DNA of 64,000 bases, from positions 5,332,151 to 5,396,150 of the forward strand of contig VXAI01000038.1 of the NCBI GenBank assembly GCA_013399305.1, read 5' to 3'. The stretch comes from Rostratula benghalensis. Lineage: Eukaryota > Chordata > Aves > Charadriiformes > Rostratulidae. The position numbers were made by a program, and so were the translations under genes. Shown piece by piece: positions 10,830 to 21,632 of this stretch (position 1 is the stretch's first letter; each line of letters starts with the position of its first letter). A model generated the notes under the pieces. That model saw nothing but the letters and a program-made list of their open reading frames with translations, made no database searches and had not been told where the DNA came from.

Positions 10830-13800
10830 TTTGTTGTTACTCTGCTAGAATATTGTATGTAGCGTCTGCCTGTCCTCTGTGGTTGCCATGAGTCTCAAAC
10901 ACTATGTCTAAACTGTCAAAATCCCATCAGTGCCTAGATTTTTAAAAGAAATCTAAATGGAACAAAGTAAAACTCTTAACTCTGTTCCTGCTTATGGCTA
11001 AGAGCTACTGGATATTTCTTCCTTATCCAGCAGAGCTCTCTCCCCTCAGGCTGGCTTTATTTGAATGAATGAATGAAATCCTTAGAGACTAACATACTAT
11101 TAAAAATCTATATAAAATTGGGAGGCTATGTGGGAGAAAGGGTACAAATAGAGGTGAATTAATAGTACAAGCAAATAACTCCAGGCAACACATGTCAGTC
11201 ATTTCCTTTGGGATCTGCTTGACCCTTGTTGAATAGGAAGAGAAGCTGGCTTTGGCCTGTAAGCCCACAGATATCTCATGACCTTTGTGGAAGTTCATTG
11301 CCTAAATGCTATTTCTTAGACCCAGTGGCATCAAGGGACCTACAGAAGCTTTGCTGATTATGTGTTTCAATGGACTGCTGCTTGCAAACCTTCACCCTTT
11401 GGCAGAGAGAGGGCTCACTGATTATGATAAAGAACATAATTTAATTTTGTTTTTCACATCATTGTACTTTTAACAGAGCTGAACAGGAAAATCATCTATT
11501 AAGTTGGTAAAACAACCAAATTCAATGCAAGTGCTGCTTAGAGAAAAACTTTGCCATTTTACGACATGCAAAGTACGTCGAGTCTAACAAATAAGCAAAA
11601 GAGTAAAATGCTTCTTTTTAAAACTTACCTGTATTTGAAGCACTTCTGGTTGTTACAAGGAAATAATGAATAATCTTAGCCTTTTCTTTACTCAAACTTA
11701 AATAAGACATCAGAGGGTTAACTGCCAGAAATAATTCTGGGAACACAAGGAGGTCACCTGAAGACTCAAAACCTATTTTGAAACCATCCCGTCACTAGGT
11801 GTTTCCCTGCTGCTGTATTTGCCACTCGAGTTAACCTAAGGTAGGAGTTCCTCCAACAGCTGTAAATAACCAGAGTGTCTTTGCTTTGTTTTAGTGATCA
11901 GCGCGTACTTCTGTTGGAGCACGTCTCTGAAGTGAGGTATAATCATTGCAATGGTTTCAACTTGCGTCTGTGGAAACATATTTATTTTTATATCCCCTGA
12001 CCTGTGGGAAAATACTATTTTGAATATCAGGATGAGATCATGGGACTGGATTGGGGAAAACATCACAGAAAGAATGAGTTTGGTTTTCAAACTAATCAAG
12101 ATATATGATTCAATATTCTGAGTCAGATGTATTGTGACTCTGCTAGGTTTTCCAAATAAGCTACTTGCAGAAGTACAAAATCTAGTGAAAAGATTTATTG
12201 GTGAGGTACTGTGTGAACATTTGTTTGCTTTTGTCTTCGTAGACACTAATTTATCTTCTCTGAATAATGAAACAGCTTAAGCCAATAAGAACAGTGTAAG
12301 TTAATAGGCTCAAAGCATGAGAGTGTGTTATGACATATTACTAGCAAGACTGCTTTTTAAAGCCGTGGTTACATCAGCTTTAGGGTCTTGAGTCTATGGT
12401 ATGAGTATATTATCACTCAGATACCACTTGTTTTAAGCAAGGATGCTTCTGCAACTCTAGGAGCCGCTGAGTTTCCCTGAAGATCTTTTCCATAAACTGT
12501 TACATTTTTCAAAAGGAAAGAATATAAGGTCACAAACAACATAGCTAATAGAAGCTCTCTTCTTCCAGGAGATAAAAGATCCTTCTGAAATGTTTGTAAT
12601 AGCACTAGGAATCATTTGGTTCCTGTAGCTGAGCTGTTTTCAATACTGGACTATAGAAAATCCATCTTTAATGATGATGAAACAGTTTTTCTTAATAGTT
12701 TAAAAATTAAGGATGGCACTATCATCTGCCACTGAAACTATTAAACATATTTTACTGGTTTTAAAGCAAAAACAGTGGAATGGCAACAGATGCCAGTTAC
12801 AGTAAAAGATTTTCTGAAGTCTGCTCTGTGCTTTTAGCTGTTAAAAAAATCTGTTATTCTTCACAGGTTAACATTTAGCAGAGAGTACACTAAAAAGTGG
12901 TCAGAATCCAGTTTCAGCAAGAGATATGAGAGTGCAAATCTTTTTTCCAAAACAATAAGATGAAAGCTGACTTAGATTAGCATCCTGAGACCAAGAAAAT
13001 TTCTTACCATATTTTGTTGTGTGAACTGATGTTCCAGGGAAAGGGAAAGGTAACCCACAACGATGTGTAGTGTTTGAACACCTTTTCACTGGCTGCAGGG
13101 TAATAGTGGTTACTGTGAAGAGGGGATGTACTTTCAGGTGTGTGATTTCAGGCTTATGTCAGGCTGATTTGCTGGCGAATAACTGTAAAAGTGGACATGT
13201 AAACTCAATAAGTGAGTTTACTCACGAAGACTCAAATTCCAGTCTGGCTTGGAAAAGTGGTGGGGATTTGTGATTTCAAAAGCAGCAATTTCTGCCTCCT
13301 TCCATATAAAATTTCATATATAATGTATCCGACATGATGGCTGCTTTTCCTTCCTGCTTTTCTTTCTCAAATTATAACATCACTAAGAAGAGAGAGTCAG
13401 TCTTGGGAATATATTCAAACCTAGCTGAAGTAGAAAGTTTAAAAGACAGTTAAACCTATTGAAGAAATCTAAAACAAGTGTAATTTGGTACTTTTTTTAG
13501 AGGCCTTTGTAGACACGTACCCTACTGAAATTAATTCTTCCTGGACAGGGTTGGCCTTCGCAGTTTTTCCCAGGCTCTCAAGAGCCATTGGTCAGCTGGT
13601 TAGTGTGACAACAGGAATAATGGTGTGTGTCACAAACTCATTCCCAGGACAACTGTGTAACTGTTACAGTTTGACTTGGGCTTCTCCTTGGGAGTGCCCT
13701 GTGCATAGGTTGGTTGTGCCTGATTCCGCCAAGACAGGAGAGCTCTGCTTTCTTCCATCTTGCTCCAGAAGAGGGGATGCTGGACAGAAGGACAGCATTT

Positions 13801-15590
13801 CTGTTTTGGGGGAGCAAGGGATGAGGAAGGAGAAAGCCCTGGGAGATAAGTAGTGGTGGGAAGATCTGAGTGCAAAATCTAAAGCTTGCATGAGCGGTTA
13901 AGTCAGAGATAAGGAGCAGATAAGGATGTGAGCACAAAATAGATAATGCTGTTCTGCAAAGTTCTCCATAGCTGTTCAAATGCATTGGTTGATCCTCTTC
14001 CAGCAGGCCTCCATTTTAGTGTTTTTACCTGTGTGTTTACCAATCAGATTGGGAAACAAACTGAGGTACTGAGCTCTTACTTAATTAGGAAGGCCAGCAG
14101 CTAATGGAGAACTACCATGAACATCTTTGGCTCTTTGAGGAGTTAAGTTCTGCCTTAGCTGCGTGCACTTCTGGGTGACTAAAACAGCAACACACATAGC
14201 ACCAAAGTGGGGCAATACCTTCCACCAGCTCCTAGTGCCTTTTGGACCGTGTAGCACTCATTATGTTCTGAGTGGTGAGGAAATTAAAGGTGCTGATGTG
14301 CATTGTTTCCTGGCAAACCTTTCTTGACTCTGAGGACTTCATAAATTTGCCTCGCTTAATTTGAAAGTTGTGTCACTTCTTTCTTATTCCTCAAGAAAGT
14401 GCAACAAAAATCTCCAAAACAGATGTGTGCTAATTTCTCTCTCTCTGTCTGTGCTAATGCCTATTTGTTTCTTGTCTCTGATCTGTGTGTTTGCAAGTTC
14501 CTGAATTATCCATAGCACGGAGCAGATCTTCCAATGTATTGGCACGGGAGCTAAACACTAATCCCAAGCTTTGTTGTGCAGCATGTTTAATTGGGAGTTG
14601 TATTATCTGTTATAATTTTCTTTTATTCATTTCTGAGAAGGATTGGCAGGAGGTGTTTTTTATTCTCTGAACACGAATGTCTTTTCATTATTTTAACATA
14701 TATATTTTAACAATAGAGAGCGAGTCAATATTTCCATTGGTAATCACAAGAATAACATAAAAGTTATTTTGTTACTCATAAAGATACACTTTATTTTTTC
14801 ATGGCCCTGCAGCATAATAAATTTTGTATTTTTGTGTTTACAGGTAGTTAACATCAAGGTGGAAAGTCTTAGAAAACAGTTAATTCCTGTTTTTATATGA
14901 ATTTTATGTTTTTTTGGCCCATGCAACTATGGGATGACTTTTCTTGAAAAATGACAGACCGACTTTGTTATAACCAGGAAAATTAATATTTTACTTCCAT
15001 ATATACACCTCCTTTCTCTCAGGGGTTCAGGCCGGAGAACTGAATTTTCTGAAAGCTAGGATTAACTAGTCAGTTGGAAACACAGATATACTCACGTTTT
15101 ATAAAAGTGGTGATCTAAAATTCCTTTTCATATATAGGGGACTCAGTCTTCCATTGAGCAGATTCAATTCGAAAATGCAACTGTTTCTTGGCAGAACATT
15201 CAGGAGAGAAAAAGGTACCTGATGTGCAGGAGTACATGAGACCTGTCTCAATGGGCTGAGGTCATTCATTAAGAGCCAGCAAATTTTAGCTTGCTTTCTC
15301 AGCAAAGCAGAGAATTCTAACAGGAGAGCAACTGCTGTCATGCCTGGGACCTGCCCTTGGATTTCCTCCCATCAGAATTGCCTGCCCTTCACTCCCTCTA
15401 GCATGGAAAGGCTCTCAGTCCACTGCTGCAGCCTGAGTTTTTGTGCTTTACAAGAAAATTTATTTACTGAACTAGAGGGAGACTGGCAAATATAGCCTAT
15501 TGCTGGGATTGTTTGCTGGAGGAATGAAGACGGATCTTTGCTGCAGTAAATCTGATGACATGTTGATAGGAAGAGCATTAGTCTTACATT
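10830..15590. other. Gene-free stretch, unique sequence
   Basis: No gene is supported apart from the exon-like minus-strand segment at 11629-11736. Overlapping frames at 13485-13985 on both strands (up to 122 aa plus, 115 aa minus) fall in a locally GC-richer patch and mirror each other, which is typical of composition-driven open frames. A (GAAT)n-type run occurs near 11063-11076. No interspersed repeat or RNA gene was recognised. Confidence 0.55.
11629..11736 (-). other. Exon-like segment, best minus-strand splice-site pair
   Basis: Reading the minus strand, CTCCTTGTGTTCCCAG (good pyrimidine tract plus AG) precedes 108 bases ending in ATACAG followed by GTAAGT, an ideal 5' splice site. Exactly one frame is open: two leading bases, then 35 codons beginning LFLAVNPLMSYLSLSKEKAK and continuing to ...VTTRSASNT, with one base left over. 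The length is a multiple of three, so the segment would be a symmetric exon. The peptide has a hydrophobic amphipathic look but matches no family I recognise. An ideal donor is expected about twice by chance in both strands of 64 kb, so confidence stays low. Confidence 0.2.
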
Positions 15591-15591
15591 T

Positions 15592-15614
15592 AAAAAAAAA
15601 AAAAAAAAAAAAAA
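15592..15614. repeat. Poly(A) tract, A23
   Basis: An uninterrupted run of 23 A on the plus strand, the longest homopolymer in the window. There is no CR1 sequence beside it, and CR1 elements do not end in poly(A), so it is not a CR1 tail. I see no clear target-site duplication or processed gene upstream, so a simple slippage repeat is the default reading. Confidence 0.85.
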
Positions 15615-16420
15615 GAGTAGTACACTGAGAAATCGCTTTGCTTTTGGCACTAACTCTACTGTTGTTATTTTTGCAGTCAATGGTAAGACCATGGACTTTT
15701 ACCAGGCCTGGTAATGCAGTGTCTCACTGGTAATAATATACATTTCACAGAGAAATTACAGGATGATAATCTTAGAAAAACTTTGTTGAGTAAAGAATTT
15801 TATTCAAGTAGTTTTGTTAAAGAAAAAAAAATCTTACCATAAAAATTAGCTTAAATTTTGAATAAGGAAAGAGATGTCACCAACATTCTGCTTTCTGGAG
15901 GAGCCATCACTATTACTTTATTTCAGAGTGTTTTCACATCCAGCAACTGGGTTTTAATTACTATCTCCTTTTCTAGTTCATTTTAGTAACTTTAATTATA
16001 ATTTTCTTCAATAGTCAGTGCTTTGGATTCTTTAAATAATTATAAGGAATTGCTATGTGGTTTGTATTAATGAATATTCACTGGTTATAGGAATTTCAAT
16101 ATCTTTTATTATTAAATTGTTCCAACCAGTATAAAACTCAATGATAGCTTAAAGACAGAGTGCAGGGCCATAATTTTTTGCATGATTGAATAAATGAGAA
16201 GATTATATTGTTTTTCAGCTTTGTATCTGTTTCGGGGAGAAGATGGACAGATCAGTGGTCTGTTTTGCTCAGTGAAATGGAAAACATGAAAACAGTAAAC
16301 CAGATATTAATTAGAAATGGGCTGAGACACAAGAATGAGACTTGAATTGTAAACACACTAAATTTTAGGGAAATGAATAGTTTTTATTCATCTTCTGGAT
16401 TCAGATAAAGAGGGGGAGGA

Positions 16421-16450
16421 AAAAAGGAGAATGAGAAAAAGGAGAATGAG
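16421..16450. repeat. Perfect 15-bp tandem duplication
   Basis: AAAAAGGAGAATGAG occurs twice head to tail without a mismatch. Purine-rich minisatellite seed or recent slippage duplication. No function is visible. Confidence 0.9.
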
Positions 16451-16732
16451 TATGGATCAGTGGTACTGACCCCCTTTGTTTATATATGAAAAAAAACAAT
16501 AACTGATGTTTCTCCAGTTGGATAACTGCTCTGTATCACTATACCATGCCAATCAGGGAAGTACAACACAGCTATAAGTACTTAAGGGTACATAAGTGCA
16601 CTTAAGGTAATTCTCAAGGTACCTGCACTTGGACTTTTCTTTTTGGTGCTATGCAGTAACCTAAACCTGCATTTTGAAAGAACTCCAAAACTACAAAGTA
16701 AGTCTCTATTAAAGTCTCTGGGAAGTGCTGGG

Positions 16733-16794
16733 GTTTGTTTTGTTTTGGGTTTGGGTTTCTTTTTTTCCTTTTTCCTTTTTCCTTTTTTTTTTAA
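16733..16794. repeat. T/C-rich low-complexity tract
   Basis: GTTTT and GGTTT units pass into three TTTTTCC units and a final run of ten T. It is a polypyrimidine simple repeat on the plus strand. It ends in TTTTTTAAA without a downstream AG that would make it an obvious splice acceptor. Confidence 0.8.
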
Positions 16795-17663
16795 ACGTAT
16801 GGGAGGTCAGGAATGATATATTGGTTAGATTTGCTTATCTTAATCACTAGCCTCAGTTATATCTCATGGGTATTACATACTGCGTGGGTGAAGTTTTGTT
16901 TGTTTAAAAGCCATAATAAGTAAAAAGTGTCTAAATTCGTCAAACTGGAAAGAGAAGAAGCAATAACAGTGGGAAGAGAAGTGAAAACTGAGGTTCTCGG
17001 AGATTCCTTCTTAGTGTTTGGCCTTGGGAGTGTTGAAAATGGTGCGCTTTGTACCAACTGACAGAACTCAGGGTTTGCTAAGCAGAGCTTAAGTTTTCTT
17101 CTTTGAAATCATCAGCTGGGGTTCAACCCCTTCTTTCCCAAAGCATATCATCCTTTTATTAGTGGTTCCATGAAAGAATAACCGTTCTAGTTAGTATAAA
17201 TTGTGAATACAAAAATACCAGTTCAATGTTGCAATAACCAGCTAAACTCATATTTGTATTTTGTAAAAATGGAAGGTCCGTGCTGTGAGAAAATGCTTAT
17301 AAATCTGAGATTGTTTCTCTGTCTAAATGTTGAAGATTTTCTGGGAACAGTAAATGTGTGCTCTCTATATGTTACAGTTTTCATTGGTGGTTGCTTTTCA
17401 AATGGTCAGGAGCTCAGCTAACTGACTCAGATCCTACAGATAACTTGCTGGCATTGTGATCCTCTTGTGCTAAAGTTTATGGCTCCCTCATGTCATTCAG
17501 TAACTGCTTTTTCCAAGTTGTAGCGTAATACCAACAAAACTAAATATGTCAGAAACGAAGTTTGGCATGTGCTGTGAAAGGGTGTGAGAACAAAGTTATG
17601 TTTTCCTGAGAACAAGTGTTCTGTTATGAAATGAAGATAAATAATGAGAACAAACATTGCATT

Positions 17664-17678
17664 AAAAAAAAAAAAAAA
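17664..17678. repeat. Poly(A) tract, A15
   Basis: Uninterrupted A15 on the plus strand within AT-rich sequence. No element whose tail this could be was recognised. Confidence 0.8.
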
Positions 17679-18483
17679 GAGGATTTAATGAGCTAGATTT
17701 GTGGTCAGTCCCAGGGAAAGCTTCCCCCCTGTTTTTTTTATATTCTATTCATTGCTAGTAAGTGACTACTTGGAAGCATTACACAAATTTATATCTGACT
17801 TCTTGCGTGCATGTACCATATTGACATTTGTTAGATCACATACTGCTCTTTGCTTAAAATAGGTTTCAGGTTTGTGTGGAAATTTACAGCTAATTTCCAG
17901 CCAGAATGGCTGTTCTTTTTTATAAAGCAATGTGATTATAATTGCAGATATGTATTTATAAAGTCATGGTCCACATTCTTTCTGATGAGCAAGGAGGTTA
18001 ACATTCCATTAATGGAAACTCAATTATATCAACTTTTCCCATTCCATTCTCAAGTGTATAGTCTCAAGTTTGCTCACATGCATTTTCAGGGAGGCAACCA
18101 CTATTCCTGGTTGGACCCTGCTTTCTGTGACAGGGAGTATTGGACTTTCATGATCCACAATTCAGGATAATTACTGCAATGAACTGCTGAATCTTGTTGC
18201 AATTTGGTTTTTGTTGACAGCAAAAACTGTTCTCGCACTCCAATTTACAACAAAACCAGAGAAAATCAGGGTCCAACTCTGATATCTCTGAAATGGGAGT
18301 AGGAGTCAGTAGGAGTCAGCTCTAGCTTCTTCCCCTGGGGAGTTGTCTGGGATGCAGCATAAAAGGTGGTCTCTTGTCCCTTTTGTTTGTTTGATGTCTA
18401 CAGAGTGGTAGGAAAGAGAGTCCTTCACAGCCATTCTCAAACAGCAGCTGTTCAGCTCTGTTTCCTTGAAAAACATCTTGTGT

Positions 18484-18560
18484 TTCATAGAAGGACAGTT
18501 TTAGTGGGCAGATGAACAATAGATCATTGAGTCCAACCTCCAGCCTAACAGTGGCTATGG
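18484..18560 (-). mobile_element. Diverged CR1 LINE 3'-end fragment (probable)
   Basis: The plus strand reads TTCATAGAAGGACAG, then a diverged part, then AGATCATTGAGTCCAACCTCC. The second block resembles the conserved 'GATCAT.GAGTCCAACC' part of antisense CR1 3' ends, and the first resembles the 'TCATAGAA' terminus. The intermediate GGTTGGAAGGGACC block is eroded, so this would be an old copy. A chance match is possible. Confidence 0.5.
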
Positions 18561-18564
18561 AAAC

Positions 18565-20138
18565 TCATCCGGTTTCAGATCATCAGTCCCCTGAACAATA
18601 AAATGCTTGTTTTGCAACTTGGAGAAGGAAACAAAACATACTCTGCTTTAGTGAAGCATTGGTGTGACTGGTTTATTTGTGAGAAGGGTTTGTGGAGCGT
18701 ATTGACACCGTCGTCTCCCAGACACTAGCCATCCGAGCTTCTGATGGCATGGAGAGGCATAAATTCGGCATAAATCATCACGGTCCACTGAAAATACACC
18801 TCTTTGGGCAGGGAGCTTTCTTTTATCTCAGCTGGTGAGAGTATGTTTGGCTGTTACATGGAAACCTATCGATATGGGACTGCAGCAAGTGAGCTACAAG
18901 CAGAGAGCACCCGTTTCCCCAGCTCGGGCACCAGCACGCAGAAGCTGCGGGGCAGGCTGGCAGTCTCCGTGCCTTTAGCACCCAGCTCTCTCTGCGGGAG
19001 GGTATTCACAGTTCCTCACTTGTTGAAGGCAACAGAAAGCATGCACACAGAGCCTGGAAATTTAACACAAGAAGAAAAATTTGAAGCTGTTAAGGAAGAA
19101 AATCTGTTTTCAGCCAAACTGAAATCCTTTACTGAGCTAACGCTGCCTGCTACAAATTAAAGCCCAGACACAGGGAGAGTGTCTGGTATAATTGCATACC
19201 ACTAGTCACTGAAAGACTATCTCAGCATTGAAGCAAGCTGATAATTTTATTTTTCAGATAAATATAAATATTTCTGCCAAAGTAAGACTTTTACTCATCA
19301 TTCATGAATTTACAGTATCTTAGCAAAGGGACGGAATGTACTGCAGTGGCTGACAAGCAAATAGTTTCATAAATAACCCTCTTGACACGTGTAAGACTTT
19401 AACATTTTTTGAGGTTTAGGCAGGGTTTGGGGCACCAAGGAATTTATGTGCTTGTTTCACTTTAATGCAATTGGGTCTTTTATTTTACCTTTCACCAATG
19501 GGTTTAATATCTCTGTTGGCTTCTCTGGTCTTCCTCCCTTCCAAGCAAGCATTCCATAATGACTGACATTTGGCTATAGGTGAGAGTTTCCAAAACCCAT
19601 GTATCATTTAATTTCAGTAAGACAGATAGTATTTGATTGATAATATAATGTGATTATGAAAGAGGGAATATACCATAAGTTGTAATTAAGATTTACAGTT
19701 GTTCAGTGTCTTTGTGCCATAAGTCTCTCTATGTAATATATGCATAGACTTCTACAATGGATTAAGATTGGGTTTTAATATATAAAAATTAGTCCCTGCA
19801 CTAAAAAATTTACAATCAAAGAGGTATGGAGTCAAAACAAATATTTGTAGTAGAAGACTTGGAGTGAACTGTCAAGAAAATGCCTATAGCAAAAGACTAA
19901 TAAAACAAGGTGTATGGGACTGAGGCAGCATCCTCAGTCAAATGAGAAACTGACGGTTATTCCAAGAGCTTAATTTTTTTAAAAAAAATAGACAAGAAGA
20001 AAGACCTGAAAAGACAGGGTGACAAAGTGGCAAGGAATTTGCACAATGCACATGCATATGGTGCAAAAGGAAGATGGTCTTTGGTGAGCCCTTGGCATTA
20101 CAAAACTATTTATGTTTGGATATTCACCTGCTGGAGTT
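18565..20138. other. Gene-free stretch
   Basis: A 118-aa plus-strand frame at 18804-19160 lies in a locally GC-richer patch with several CpGs (18890-19010). It has no recognisable domain and no convincing splice signals in phase at both ends. The remainder is AT-rich unique sequence with nothing recognisable. Confidence 0.5.
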
Positions 20139-20139
20139 G

Positions 20140-20217
20140 GAGATGTCCCGGGCAGGGGGGTTGGAACTCAGTGATCTTTAAGGTCCCTTCCAACTCTAAC
20201 CATTCTGTGATTATCTG
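20140..20217 (+). mobile_element. CR1 LINE 3'-end fragment
   Basis: The plus strand contains GGGCAGGGGGGTTGGAACT, GTGATCTTTAAGGTCCCTTC, CAACTCTAACCATTCTGTGATT in order, the characteristic sense-strand 3' end of CR1. Only the last part of the 3' untranslated region remains (5'-truncated), and a single, degraded ATTCTGTGATT terminal unit is present. The upstream limit is uncertain. Confidence 0.9.
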
Positions 20218-20540
20218 ACCTGCAGGCTGGAAGGTAGGGTAGAAGCTAGAAGTGCTGTCTGAATTATCTTGGAGAGATGCAGTCTGGGAAGCTCCCCGTG
20301 GCAGCACGTTGCCCAAGCTGGGCCCCTGGGTGAGAAGAGGCAGCGTGTGCTGGGAGTTGCTGCTGTTTTTCAGACAGTTTTCCAGAAGCAATAAAAGCCA
20401 CGTTTTTTTCATACAGAGTAGATGCTTTTGGAGAAGAATTCTTTGGTCTATGAATATCCAAGGATATAATTTCCCTCAAGAACCAATTTTTAAATTGTCT
20501 GCTAAAGCTTCAACAGACTTTCAAAGGCTTACTTTGCTCC

Positions 20541-20557
20541 TTTTTTTTTTTTTTTTT
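20541..20557. repeat. Poly(T) tract, T17
   Basis: Uninterrupted T17 on the plus strand. No adjacent reverse-strand retrocopy was recognised, so it is taken as a simple slippage repeat. Confidence 0.8.
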
Positions 20558-21618
20558 AATTTAACGATCAGATGAAACTTAGAGCCCCTTATAATCATTC
20601 ATTATTACATAGAGGTGCCTATCAATGATCTTGGTCTTTTTCTTCAGGCCAGTGACTATTTCTTTCATTGAAGAAATGTACAGTAAATCCAGTTCAATGG
20701 AGCAGTAGTGGTATGTCTGGCAATGGCAGGGAAAATCCCACCTATTTGATAGTTTAAAAAGAAATATCTGAGCAGTCATTGCACATCCAGTGCCCATAAG
20801 GAACAGAAATTACAGGGAGGGAGTTGGCTTTCAATGGTACTTCTGTACCCACAATGGATACACATGGATTTCCCTTTCCCCATCAGCTACTCTGTAGACG
20901 GCTGATGATATTATTCTATTCAAGTTGTTCTGCACTTCTGACTTCCCCATCCCTTCTGACTGTCACCAGTGACACTTTACAACTCTTTTTTTCCAAGTCA
21001 TTGCTTGGGTTTTTTGATTGTTTGGGGGAGAGCAGGGAGTTGCTTGAATTTTTTTTTTTGGCTTGCATTGTTTTTACTTCTCAGCTAAGTTTATCTATTG
21101 TTTACTTTACTCTCTTGGCTTTTAAGATGCTGTTGTTTTCTCCTCAGCTATTTTTAGAACATCTGTTGTAGTCTGATTCAAAAGAAATAATCCGTGTCTC
21201 TGTATTTGGAGCTTTCTCAACTCTTTTAATGACAGAATAGTTCATATCAACAATTTTTGAATGACCATGTGATCATCCCAGGAGAACTGGAATAGAACAA
21301 AATGTCTCAGTGAAATGAATTTGTTGAGATTTAATCACCAGCTGCATACTGTAGATCAGTGAGGGTGCATGTTCTTTAAGCTACAAAAGTTAATTACGCT
21401 AATAAGAGTGGCTCTGCTCCCAACTGCAGGAATCAGTTCAGCTGACAGTGGCCATTTGGCCTGTTGTACTGCTGTTTTTACCAGGGGGAATGTTCATCAA
21501 AAGTCAAAGCGTAGTTCAGGGACCATGAACTAAACAACAAAAATAAGAAACGGGAAATGAAATTACAAGTTTAAAAATATATGACCATGATCCAGGAACC
21601 AAAGAAACAAAGCAATTT

Positions 21619-21632
21619 AAAAAAAAAAAAAA
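21619..21632. repeat. Poly(A) tract, A14
   Basis: Uninterrupted A14 followed by GAAAAGTGTGTGGTGTGTG. Short low-complexity sequence with no recognised associated element. Confidence 0.75.

Larger units (their letters stand above)
15620..18480. other. Gene-free stretch, unique AT-rich sequence
   Basis: AT-rich sequence with no supported gene. Frames stay below about 110 aa and lack motifs. It contains a 15-bp tandem duplication, a T/C tract and an A15 tract, each listed separately. No regulatory element could be called with confidence. Confidence 0.6.

Noticed and set aside
13485..13985. 122-codon plus-strand frame behind a CTTTTTTTAG acceptor-like motif, with overlapping minus-strand frames
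   Set aside because: Open frames occur on both strands in three frames, a composition effect. No suitable donor in phase and no recognisable peptide.
16657..16697. 41-nt segment between a strong CTTTTTGGTGCTATGCAG acceptor and GTAAGT
   Set aside because: One open frame (NLNLHFERTPKLQ) but too short to weigh, no partner exon, and strong donors are expected by chance.
17113..17135. GGGGTTCAACCCC, resembling a tRNA T-arm
   Set aside because: No acceptor stem, D-arm or anticodon arm can be placed around it, so it is only a short inverted repeat.
18804..19160. 118-codon plus-strand frame in a patch with several CpGs
   Set aside because: The CpG density is too local to be an island, and the peptide has no motif and no convincing splice boundaries.
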